From NCBI GenBank assembly GCA_903632075.3, contig CAHIKZ030002631.1, forward strand, positions 16,001 through 80,000: 64,000 nucleotides of DNA. The letters are read 5' to 3'. Of the stretch, positions 21,797 to 32,700 are shown piece by piece. Both the position numbers and the translations under genes were made by a program. This DNA is from Acanthosepion pharaonis (taxonomy: Eukaryota; Mollusca; Cephalopoda; Sepiida; Sepiidae). The notes beneath the pieces are model-generated. The model searched no databases. It was not told the origin of the DNA and was given only the letters and a program-made list of their open reading frames with translations. Position 1 is the first letter of the stretch. The number at the start of each line of letters is the position of its first letter.

Positions 21797-22027
21797 AAAT
21801 ATTTTATTTTAACTGTCCTAACTAATTTATTTACACGATTATTTATTTATCACCTCGTTACAAGTATATATATATTGTTTGTTATTTTAGTGTAGTTCCA
21901 TCCTCTTTTGCTTTTCATTATCGTTAATATTCTTTTCGCTAATCCAACGATTGTCTCCTGATGAGATGTTGGCTGAAAGGGCCCTAGAGATTTTTAAAAT
22001 TAAAATCAATGCATTCCTTGTTTTTAA

Positions 22028-22029
<2 letters not shown>

Positions 22030-22064
<35 letters not shown>

Positions 22065-22075
22065 GAAAAGAGAGA

Positions 22076-22108
<33 letters not shown>

Positions 22109-22110
22109 CG
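22030..22110. repeat. (TA)n, (GT)n and (GA)n cluster
   Basis: TA 22031-22061, GT 22077-22090, GA 22090-22115. Confidence 0.95.
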
Positions 22111-22115
22111 AGAGC

Positions 22116-22697
22116 AAAAAGAAACAGAAAGCAGAAAACACCGGAGTTCCATGGATCTGAATGACGTCGGTCTCAAAATACTCGCTGATATCTTAGCGTC
22201 TAATGAAATCAGGACAATTTCAAAGAAATCAACTCCAAATTTAAATACCTTAAATATATATCTTTTCCTTCATGTTGAGTACAACTGTATAACTTTTACG
22301 GGAAAAACAAACTCTCTCAATTTGTTTTAAACATCCTGAAATATTACTTTATGTCTGATGATTTACTATGAACATTTTCTCTTCTTGACAATTCATCAAA
22401 ACCACGAACATTAAATATTGGATTTTTTTTCTCCTGCAACAAGCTACTGACAACTTCAAATATGTAAATTTTAAATAAATACACTATCTTCTTTCGTTAA
22501 ATAATACACGTGTATTCCTCGTTATTTTCCCTCAACACCTCACTGGTGCATAGAGGCCGTGTGGTGCCTAGCTCTCTCGACCGGAATGCAGTGCATTATA
22601 TTTGTTGACGTCTTGGCTGCAGGAGTTGCCGGAAAATTGTCAGCGTTGTCAGCCAAACGCCTTCGGAGCTTCGCGCAAAAATTACAATATCACTTAC
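22116..22697. other. No gene seen
   Basis: Mixed sequence. The 89-codon plus frame starting in the GA run has no recognisable domain. Confidence 0.4.
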
Positions 22698-22944
22698 TGT
22701 TGTAGAGTAGATTTCACAGTGGAGGCTTGTATTTCAGTAAGTCGTCCTAAATTAGGTTCGACGTACAAAACGTTAGGAACTTGAAATAAGAGTTAATGAC
22801 GCAGCAATCTAGTTGTGATGGTTGATACTTTAATGTCCGACATAGACTCACTCACCACTATTGAGCCCAAATGGCCACACTGCTACTACTACTTATTATC
22901 TGCGGGAGAGTCTATTACAATAGAATAGGTATTATGGTATAACT
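22698..22944 (-). mobile_element. Solo LTR-A, copy 2
   Basis: Reverse-complement match to 1491-1742 through AGTGGAGGCTTGTAT, TCGACGTACAAAACGTTAGGA, and GGGAGAGTCTATT. It starts TGTTGTAGAG on the plus strand. CTTAC occurs just outside the left end (22693-22697) and at 22945-22949, which makes a 5-bp target-site duplication if the LTR ends at 22944. No internal sequence adjoins it. Confidence 0.75.
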
Positions 22945-23015
22945 CTTACATCTCATTTTAAAAGATATATTTACCTAAATTAGAGAAAAATACCTTGAAA
23001 TACGAAAATGTAAAT

Positions 23016-23571
23016 TTATTCAATAAAATCGCCATTGGCTTCAGTCACCGCCTCCGTATAACTTCGGAATCTTCTGCAACTCTCCAGGAAGGTCTCCTTG
23101 TTTAAATTGGTAATTATTGCCATAATCCTTGCCTTCAGTTCTTCTGTGCCCCACACATAATAACCACGAGGTTTGAAGTGGCAAGATGTAAGGGTGATGT
23201 GGTCGCTAAAATTATATAACAACCAGGACTGGGTTTCCTGTTTGTGTGGCATGGTGCAGAGACTTGTTGTATGACACAGGGTCTTACAACAGCCACCTTC
23301 TTTATCAGGGCAGAACTACCTCCTTAAGGCAATTAACGTGGGGGTCCTTGGTGAGCCTGGGGCTCTCACCAACAAATTCGGGAGTTTTCTTATCAGAATG
23401 ACCAAAGTGAGTTGTCAGAACTGCCGTACCTTCGTGATCACCATTACACTCATTCAACTCTTTCTGAATCCTCTGCACTCTCAGCCATTTAGAAAAATTC
23501 GTATTGGATCTTCCGGCACGAATGCAAAGAAATACGGCTTGCCGTTTGAAAATTTCTGGCAGAGTCAATAG
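23016..23571 (-). pseudogene. Internally deleted mariner-like transposase
   Basis: The minus strand starts MTLPEIFKRQAVFLCIRAGR (23568) and runs through RVQRIQKELNECNGD and KKTPEFVGES, the N-terminal helix-turn-helix part. It then skips directly to CLKEVVLP, so roughly 120-150 codons including the first catalytic Asp are missing. It continues KKVAVVRPCVIQQVSAPCHT, where the second catalytic Asp (usually QQDSAPCHT) is Val. The C-terminus is NFSDHITLTSCHFKPRGYYVWG, where the usual SPDLNPLDY third Asp is lost, then ELKARIMAIITNLNKETFLE to DANGDFIE-like EANGDFIE. Terminal inverted repeats were not resolved. It cannot encode an active enzyme. Confidence 0.85.
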
Positions 23572-23689
23572 CGTCGTGGTGCTCTTTTCCTCACAGACGA
23601 AATAAACTTACTATACTGTACAGTCGACAAAATGCAAAAGCAAAAGACGAAATTAAAAATATAAAATGGCGACAATTTGATCATCGAAG

Positions 23690-23740
23690 TCTGTACACAC
23701 ACACACACACACAGACATATATTATTATTATTATTAGTAG
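23690..23740. repeat. (CA)n and (ATT)n microsatellites
   Basis: CA 23694-23712, ATT/AGT triplets 23720-23751. Confidence 0.9.
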
Positions 23741-23845
23741 TAGTAGTAGATACAAGTATTTATTAAAACGCTCTGTTTATTTATTAAACTGTATATTTAT
23801 TTACTTTTGTCAACCTGCCTGAATATTCGAGAAATCTTTTAAGAG
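23740..23845 (-). repeat. Dispersed repeat, also at 51425-51545
   Basis: The reverse complement shares TTTCTCG.A.ATTCAGGC.GGT, a TTTATTA/TAATAAA inverted core, and AATACTTGTATCTA with the plus-strand copy at 51425-51545. Function unknown. Confidence 0.65.
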
Positions 23846-23849
23846 AAAC

Positions 23850-23881
23850 ATATCATCATCATCATCATCATCATCATCATT
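23850..23881. repeat. (ATC)n microsatellite
   Basis: About ten units. Encodes poly-Asp or poly-Met in shadow frames. Confidence 0.95.
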
Positions 23882-23884
23882 AAC

Positions 23885-24415
23885 AAGGCTAGACCGTCCT
23901 GGGTATGATGATAAACTACATCTGCGTCCTGTGTAAGACGATAAACAACGTCCAGCAGCAAGGCCTCTGATCTGAAGGTTTTTACAAGCATGGAACCACC
24001 TCTTAATTGCTGGTGTTCCAAGGTCCACTATCACCCGGGGTAGTAGCACCTGTTAGGGTCCCAGCCAAGGGCAACTAGTTGATCCCACAACCTGAGAAAG
24101 AAAAAAACACTATGAAAAAAAAAAATAGAGCAAATACCAGAAATACTTTTAAAAAAAAATTATATCAGCAATAAATATATATATAAAAAAAAAAGAAAAT
24201 ATTACCAGAAATAAAAAAACTTTTCAGCATTAAATAACTCACTGAGATTGATATACCACAAAACAAACCAAACTGTATACTTAAAAAAAAATATCACCAG
24301 CTATACATTTCTGAAAAAATTACTAGCTACACATTATTAAAAAAAAAAAGGAAATTTTGTCGGCATTAAATAAACCATTGTTGTTGATATGCCGTAAAAA
24401 AGACCCCCCCCACAA
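23885..24415 (-). repeat. SPR copy d
   Basis: On the minus strand: head at 24410-24340 (ACGGCATATCAACAACAATGG, ATTTAATGCC), degenerate minisatellite with a second head-like piece at about 24275-24210, and tail at 24060-23885. The tail reads GGGACCCTAACAGGTGCTAC, GTGGACCTTGGAACACCAG, AATTAAGAGGTGGTTCCA, GATCAGAGGCCTTGCTGCTG, GTTTATCGTCTTAC, then GATGTAGTTTATCATCATAC and CCCAGGACGGTCTAG. The whole tail is collinear with the 235-bp satellite unit. Confidence 0.75.
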
Positions 24416-24435
24416 AAAACCCAACAACGCTAGAA

Positions 24436-24473
24436 ATAACAATAACAACAACAATAACAACAACAACAAAAAA

Positions 24474-24511
<38 letters not shown>

Positions 24512-24512
24512 T
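24436..24512. repeat. (AAC)n-(AAT)n microsatellite
   Basis: Imperfect AAC/AAT triplets. The Asn-rich frame is a shadow. Confidence 0.95.
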
Positions 24513-24733
24513 AAATATGAAATATTTAAAAAACAAACAAACAAAAAACATTGGCCATGAGGTAAAAAGTATGTCAGATCTAAGGACGGTTTGTAAAATC
24601 TAGGAAAAATAGAGTTTTTCTCGTTTATTATAAATAAACATGCTGTTTAATAAATAATCGGAACGTCTACTCAAATACGAGTAACTGATGAATATAATCT
24701 TTCGGATTAATAATTAAAAAAATCCTTCTCTTC

Positions 24734-24737
<4 letters not shown>

Positions 24738-24806
<69 letters not shown>
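24738..24806. repeat. (TA)n-(GATA)n microsatellite
   Basis: TA 24738-24778, GATA 24778-24806. Confidence 0.95.
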
Positions 24807-25065
24807 TTGATAATATTAGTGGTAAATATACATACATATGCAAAATATATAAATACCCATACATGTATATTTTTAGAATAAAAATTCCAAGAGGAAGAAT
24901 CCAGGTAGAACTCAATGTCCAGGACAGAGTAAGGATATAATAAAAAGGTTTAAACACTAATATTCCATGGTCATAATTTATTCCATTGGAATCGTAAATA
25001 CGATCCAATTCATCAGACCTACAAATTCAAAAAGAAAACAGAAAAAACAACTCCGAAAATAAAAC

Positions 25066-25102
<37 letters not shown>

Positions 25103-25308
25103 ATGTGTGAATAGAGAGAATTTTGTGTCAATATGTGTGCGTGTGATTGGAGAAAAGAAAGAGTGAGAGAGGGAGAAAGAAATTTTCCATATATTGACAC
25201 TTTAATACTTAAAACTGAAAATATTATTTTCTTCTATACAAAGATGCATGCCATAACCCTATGGGCACGACTTTTTATTATTTATTTGATTTAAGATTTA
25301 ATGTTTAA

Positions 25309-25342
<34 letters not shown>

Positions 25343-25870
25343 AAAAATAAGAATTGTCTTAAAATAATAATTATTATTACTGATGATGATAATGATGATG
25401 ATTTTTACTTGTTTTTCATCGTTTGAATTTATCTAATTATGTCATCGATCGATTTCTCAGCGCCGCTAATCGTTCGAAATAACAAGCGTATTATTCAATA
25501 TTTGAGGGCGACGTTCCGATATTTCAGATATTGAAAAAGATTCAGAGATCTAATGTAATCTATTGACCCGCAAAAGAGTGGAGTTAAATTTTACCCTGCG
25601 ATGCCGCGTGTTCGAAAAGCAAGATTTGTTCAATTCATTTCTCTTTTTTGTTTCTGATATGTTACAATAGCATCTGCGACAATTCACTGTGTCACTAAAA
25701 AAAAAAAAAATTAAATAAATAAATAAACAAGAAAATAGCGAAAGATCTAATTAAATCACAACCACCTGTAAATAATTACTTACGTAAGATTTGGTTTATA
25801 TATCCATCTTCTATCCGCTGCGTCCTTTCAGGTGATAGATGATCATGGCTCTTCACTATTTTCTATCAGG
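24807..25870. other. AT-rich, microsatellite-studded, no gene seen
   Basis: (TA)n at 25072-25099, (TTA)n at about 25310-25341, an A-run at 25698-25711. Otherwise unassigned. Confidence 0.45.
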
Positions 25871-26140
25871 TTTACGGCCATATCACGTCGAAATACCCGT
25901 TCCCGTACAGTCACCGAAAGTAACTAATGTCGAGCCTGATCAGTGCCTAGATGAGTGGATGACCAATGTGCGGGTGGTGTAATGGATAACAGCCCAGGAT
26001 TGTTATTCAAAGAGCTGCGTTCCAATATCCGGTGGGTTTGTTATATTCTCTTACGCGCAAATATCCTTAGTAGAGGCGTGAACTCACCTTATCTTCCTCC
26101 AGTAAAATTTGTATCACTAAATCAATATTATCTCCAAAAA
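25871..26140 (+). mobile_element. 5S/tRNA-chimeric SINE, copy 2
   Basis: 25871-25963 is strongly 5S rRNA-like: TTTACGGCCATATCACGTCG, AAATACCCGTTCCCGT, AGTCACCGAAAGTAACTAAT, GTCGAGCCTGATCAGTGCC (box A and intermediate element), TAGATGAGTGGATGACC (box C). It then switches at once to GTGCGGGTGGTGTAATGG with an A-box, AACAGCCCAGGATTG, and CTGCGTTCCAATATCCGG as a degenerate B-box (to about 26040). About 100 bp of non-tRNA body follow. The 5S part lacks its own 3' end (GGGAATACC...), unlike copy 1, so the junction differs between copies. The 3' end is uncertain. Confidence 0.75.
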
Positions 26141-26209
26141 TAAAATAAAATTTTCGGTTTCGCCAGAAATAACCCATAGATGTGTTGATATTCAGCTAAA
26201 CAAGTACAA

Positions 26210-26750
26210 ACCCAAAACTTTCTATCTCGTGTTAGGCTTAGCAGTTTTGCTAAGACACCAGTACCCCGTTCTGCCATTCAATCCCACAAACTAGTCAGGT
26301 AAGCGCCTTGCTGTCGTCCTCTATCACTCTTGTCCAGCTCCAAAATGCCTCGTGAGGCTTAATTTTTCCATGCCATCCTTATGTGTTGAAGGAATTTCAG
26401 CTGTCTTTTCCTGATTTTGAGTGTAAGTGTTCTTTCTGTTCGCCATTTTTCTCTTGAGACTTCCTTACTCAATTCACCTATGGAAATTTCAGTAACCGTC
26501 TGTTGAAACACATTTCTGCTGTTTCTGGTCTGGTTGTTCACTATTGACGAAATTGTCCAACATTCAGTTCTATATAAGTGAATGCATACAACATAGCAAG
26601 CCGGCGCCTTTTCCTTGGTTCCTAACGAGGTTTATTTTCCCCTTTCTCAGTCAGCTTGCTGAGCTTTGAACTGTTTCTTTTGTTCGTTCAATTCGTGCTA
26701 GATCTCGATATTGCATTTTCTCTGTTAAGAGGCTTCTCAAATGCTTTGAA
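26210..26750 (-). pseudogene. RTE-like LINE C-terminal fragment
   Basis: The minus strand reads RTLTLKIRKRQLKFLQHI followed by broken frames with 'GMEKLSLTRHF', 'DRGRQQGAYLTSLWD', 'MAERGTGVLAKLLSLTRDRK'. This is the end of RTE/endonuclease-RT type ORFs ('KRQLKFLGHI...ENL.LTG...GKR.RGRQR..YL.SL...T.DR'). The catalytic RT core is not present. It ends where the satellite array begins. Confidence 0.75.
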
Positions 26751-26752
26751 CC

Positions 26753-29700
26753 TGGGAACAACAGCAATTAAGAGGTGATTCCACACCTTCAAAAAAAACC
26801 TCAAGGTTGAGGATAGAGTTTATCATTTTTGGAAACGTGGACCTAGGGTTTATCATCTTCCTGAAAATTTCCCGAACATGGCCTTGCTACCAGGTGGAGT
26901 TTATTTATTTAATGTCTTAATTGGCAAGAATGGCAATTAAGGATTACTCTCCTTTTTGGTTTGTTACCAGGTGGAATTATCGTCATAGTAGTTATTTATA
27001 CAACAAAATTTTATTTTGAAAAGCCGTCCAATAATGTGAATGTAGACAACAGCAATTGCCGGAACAGGGTGATTTGCCCTTCTAAAACCTCCGTGAACAG
27101 GAACGACACCTTGAAAGAGGAACAATGATTTCCATTCTTAAAATGGATCGAACAGATGTTTATACCAGGTGGAGTTTATCTAGAATGGCTTTTTATCTGG
27201 AATGGTTTGTTTTATGGGGAACAACAGCAATTAAGTTATTTAATTCCCGAACAGATTTTTAAAAAATATTTTACCCAGGACACGACACCATTGAATGGAA
27301 ATTGACCTGGGAACAACAGCAATTAAGAGGTGATTCCACACCCTTCAAAACCTCTACCTGATCACCCAGGACTTGCTGACGAATGGTGGAGACATGGGAC
27401 CAAGGACATGGAGAGTTTATTTCTTATCTAGAATTTCCCAAACAGATTTTATCTGGTTTCGTTTACCCAGGAAATGGAATGGGAACCTCAATTAAGAGGT
27501 TATTTAACTCCTGAAAATTTCCCGAACAGATTTTATTGTTGGGTGGATATTTTTACCAATAATGTATTGACCTGGGAACAACAGCAATTAAGAGGTGATT
27601 CCACTCTCCTGAAAAACCTCCTGATCAGAAGCCCTTGCAGGTGAGATATAGTTTATCATCTTACCAGGACAGGACATGGAAAGGTGGACCTTGGAACAAC
27701 AGCAATGGCTTTTTTATCTGGTTTGGTTTGTTTTATGGAAAATCAACCTCAACAGATTATTTAATACCAACAAGATTTTTATTGTTACCCAGGACACGAC
27801 CGGAAAGGTGGACCTGGGAACAACAGCAATTAAGAGGTGATTCCACACTCCTCAAAAATTTCCTGATCAGATGCCTTGCTTGGATATAGTTTATCATCTT
27901 ACCCAGGGACATGGATCTAGACCTGAGAACAACAGCAATTATTGACTTGGAAAATTTCCCAACAGATGCTTTTTATCTGGTTTGGTTTTGTTTTAGGGAA
28001 TATCATAGACCTCAAAAGGTTATTTGAAAATTTCCGAACAAGATTTTTATACCAGTTGGGTTTATCGTTTTACCCTGACCGGAAAGGTGGACCTGGGAAC
28101 AACAGCAATTAAGAGGTGATTCCACCCTTCAAAATTTCCTGAACAGATGCCTTGCTATTGGATGGAGTTTATCATCTTACCCAGGACATGGATCTAGACG
28201 AATGGCATAGACCTGGGAACAACAGCAATTAAGAGGTTTGATTGAATATCTCCTCAAAACCTCCCAAACAATGCCTTTTTATTGGTGGAGTTTATATTAC
28301 CCAGGACACGACACCGGAAATGGTGGACCTGGGAACAACAGCAATTAAGAGGTGATTCCACACTCTTCAAAAAATCTCCTGATCAGATGCCTTGCTGTTG
28401 GAGTTTATCGTGGACCAGGACAACGACATCATCGAATTACCTGAAAACAACACAATGGATCTCCTGAAAAGTTCCTGAACAGATTGCTACCAGGTGGAGT
28501 TTATCTACCCAGGACAGATCTAAGATTTTATCTGAAAACCCAACTTTTTATTTGGTTTGTTTTATGGAATATCAACCTCAACAGAGGTTATTTAATACCA
28601 ACAAGATTTTTATTGTTGGTAGGACACGACACCAACGAAAGGTATTGACCTGGGAACAACAGCAATTAAGAGGTGATTCCACACTCTTCAAAACCTCCTG
28701 AACAGATGCCTTGCTACTGGATATAGTTTATCATCTTACCCAGGACATGGATCTAGGAATTGTCTTGAGAAGAATGGCTTTTATCTGGTTTGGTTTGTTT
28801 TTATGGAATATCAACCTCAACAGGTTATTAATACCAACTGAAAGATTCCCGAACAGATGCCCTTGGTGGAGTTTATTTTTTTTCAATAATGTATTGGACC
28901 TGGGAACAACAGCAATTAAGAGGTGATTCCACCTTCAAAACCTCCTGATCAGAAGCCTTGCTGTTGGATGGAGTTTATCATCTTACCCAGGACATGGAAT
29001 GGTTTATTGACTTATCTAGAACTTTTTATCTGGTTTGGTTTGTTTTATGGAATATCAACCTCAACAGGTTATTTAATAAAACAAGATTTTGGAGTTTTGT
29101 CATACCCAGGACACGACACCAACGAATGTAGACCTGGGAACAACAGCAATTAAGAGGTGATTTCCACCCTTCAAAACCTCCCAATCAGATGCCTTGCTAC
29201 CAGGTGGAGTTTATCGTGTTGGATACGACAGTTTAATCTTACCTGAGAACAACAGCAATTAAGTTTGTTCCACTCTCCTGAAAATTTTTTATCTGGTTTG
29301 GTGGAGTTTTTGACACGAAATGGAATAGACCAACAACAACAGGTAAGATTTGATTCCAACAAAATTTTTATTGTTGGTAATATTTTTCATACCCAGGACA
29401 CTAATGTATGGACCTGGGAACAACAGCAATTAAGAGGTGATTCCACACTCCTCAAAACCTCCAATCTGAACAGATGCCTTGCTATTGGGGGGAGTTTATC
29501 ATCTTACCCAGGACATGGAAACGATTGTGGACCTAGAATGGCTTTTTATCTGGTTTGGTTTGTTTTTCCTGAATATCAACCTCAACAGATTATTTAATAC
29601 CAACAAGATTTTTATTGTACCCAGGACACGACACACCAACGGAATGGCATGACCTGGGAACAACAGCAATTAAGAGGTGATTCCACACCCTTCAAAACCT

Positions 29701-32700
29701 CCTGAATCCTAAATCAGGTTGCTGTTGGATACCCAGGATCATCTTACCAAGGACATGGATAGACCTGAGTTTATTGTCTTATCTAGAATGGCTTTTTATC
29801 TGGTTTGGTTTGTTGATGGAATATCAACTCTCCTGAAGGTTATGAACAATGCCCAACAAAATTTTTATTGTTGGTAAGGACACGACACCAACGAATGTAT
29901 TGACCTGGGAACAACAGCAATTAAGAGGTGATTCCACACCCTCCTCAAAACCTCCTGATCAGATGCCTTGCTACCAGGTGGAGTTTATCATCTTACCCAG
30001 GACATGGATCGAATGGTTTATGAGAACTTATCTAGAATGGCTTTTAATCTGGTTTGGTTTGTTTTTATGGAAAAAAACCCCTGAGAAACAAGGTTATTTA
30101 ATACCAACAAGATTTTTTATTGTTGGTAATATTTTTTTCCGGAATGTATTGACCTGGGAACAACAGCAATTAAGAGGTGATTCCACCTCCCTCAAAACCT
30201 CCTGATCAGATGCCTTGCTACCTTTATCGTCATACCTGGATATAGTTTATCATCTTAGACCTGAGAACAGGACATGGATCTAGTTTATTGTCTTATCAGA
30301 ATGCCTTGCTACCAGGTGGTTTTATCGTTTACCCAGGACACGACACCGACGAATATCAACCTGAGAACAACAGCAATTAAGAGGGATTTGGAACAGAAAA
30401 TTTTGCTATTGTTGGTAATATTTTTCAATAATGTATTGGGAACAACAGCAATTAAGAGGGATTCCACACCTTTCAAAATTTTATCGCCTTTACCCGGACA
30501 CGACAGGACATGGAAAGTTTAGACCTGGGAACAACAGCTTTTAAGAGGTTTGGTTTCCTATGGAAAATTTCCCTGAACAGATGCCTTTTACCAGGTGGAG
30601 TTTATCGTCATACCCAGGACACGACACCAATGAATGGAAAGGTGGACCTGAGAACAACAGCAATTAAGAGGTGATTCCACACTCCTCAAAACCTCCTGAT
30701 CAGATGCCTTGCTACCTGGAATAGTTTATCATCTTACCCAGGACATGGATCTACGAATGGCATAGACCTGGGAGAACAGCAATTTTTATCTGGTTTGGTT
30801 TCTTTGAATGGAATATCGAACAGATGCCTGATTTTAATACCAACAAGATTTTTATTGGATCAGGACACGACACCAACGAATGGTGGACCTGGGAACAACA
30901 GCAATTAAGAGGTGATTCCACACTCCTCAAAACCTCCTGATCAGATGCCTTGCTACCATATAGTTTATCATCTTACCCAGGACATGGATCTAATTTATTG
31001 GACCTAGAACAACAGCAATCTAAGAGGTGGTTCCACACTGGAAAAATTTCCTCAACAGATCAATACCAACAAGCATTTTTATTGTTGGAAATTTTTGGAC
31101 GAATGGGAAGAACTGAGAACAACAGCAATTAAGAGGTGATTTGCTCCTGAAAAAACCCGAACAATGATCAGATGGCTGTTGGATGGAGTTTATCATCTTA
31201 CCCAGGACATGGAAACGAATGGTCTTATCTGAGAACAACAGCAATTAAGAGGTGAGTTTTGGTTTGGTTTTGTTTCCTGGAAAATCAACCTCCAACAGAT
31301 TTTTACCAGGTGGTTTTTTTATTGTTGGTAATGCCGGAATGGTGGACCTGGGAACAACAGCAATTAAGAGGTGATTCCACCTCTTCAAAACCTCCTGAAC
31401 AGATGCCTTGCTATCAGGTGGATATAGTTTATCATCAGGACACCCAGGACATGGATCTAGTTTATTGTCTTAACTAGAATGGATTTTTATCTGGTTTGGT
31501 TTGTTTTTGGAAAAAAACCTCAACAGGTTATTTAATACCAACAAGATTTTTATTGTTGGTAATATTTTGCAATAATGTATGGCATAGACCTGGGAACAAC
31601 AGCAATTAAGAGGTGATTCCACACCCTTCAAAACCTCCTGATCAGATGCCTTGCTACTGGATATAGTTTATCATCTTACCCAGGACATGGATCTAGTTTA
31701 TTGTCTTACAGCAATTAAGAGGCAGTTGGACCTTTTTATCTGGTTTGGTTTGTACCCGGAAAGGAATGGGATTCAGCAATTAAGAACAATAACCTCATTT
31801 ATTTAATAACCCAACAGCATTTTTATTGTTGGTAATCGTCATACCCAGGGAAATAATGTATTGACCTGGGAACAACAGCAATTAAGAGGTGATTCCACTC
31901 TCCTGAAAAATTTCCTGAACAGATGCCTTTACCAGGTCACATCCTTCAAAACCTCCTGACACCGACGAATGGCTGACCTGGAACAACAGTTTATCATCTT
32001 CCACCCTCAAAAATTTCCCGAACAGGACATGGATCAGGTGGTTTTTGTCTTATCTAGGAATGGCTTTTTATCTGGTTTGGTTTGTGAGAACAACAGCAAT
32101 TAAGATATCACTCCCTCAACAGGTTATTTAATACCAACAAGATTTTTATTGTTGGTAATATTTTTTCAACGAATAATGGACCTGGGAACAACAGCAATTA
32201 AGAGGTGATTCCACCCTTCAAAACCTCCTGATCAGATGCCTTGCTACCTGGATATAGTTTATCATCTTACCCAGGACATGGATCTAGTTTATTGTCTTAT
32301 CTAGAATGGCTTTTTATCTGGTTTGATTTGTTTTATGGAATATCAACCTCAACAGGTTATTTAATACCAAGATTTTTATTGTTGGTAATACACGGACGAA
32401 TAATGGACCTGAGAACAACAGCAATTAAGAGGTGATTCCACACCTTCAAAACCTCCTGATCAGATGCCTTGCTGCTGGTGGAGTTTATCATCTTACCCAG
32501 GACATGGATCTACGTTTATTGACTTGAGAACAATGCTTTTTAATCTGGTTTTGGTTTGTGAACAGATGGAATATCAGGACACGAACAAATTATTTAATAC
32601 CAACAAGATTTTTATTGTTGGTAGTTTATTTTGCCGGAAATGTGGACCTGGGAACAACAGCAATTAAGAGGTGATCCCTCCTGAAAATTTCTTCAAAACC

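Noticed and set aside
21950..21990. CTGATGAG...GAAA as a hammerhead ribozyme
   Set aside because: The bases between CTGATGA and GAAA cannot form stem II, so the match is probably chance.
25955..26040. tRNA gene
   Set aside because: It has an A-box and a weak B-box but no full cloverleaf, and it is fused to a 5S-like head, so it is part of a SINE.
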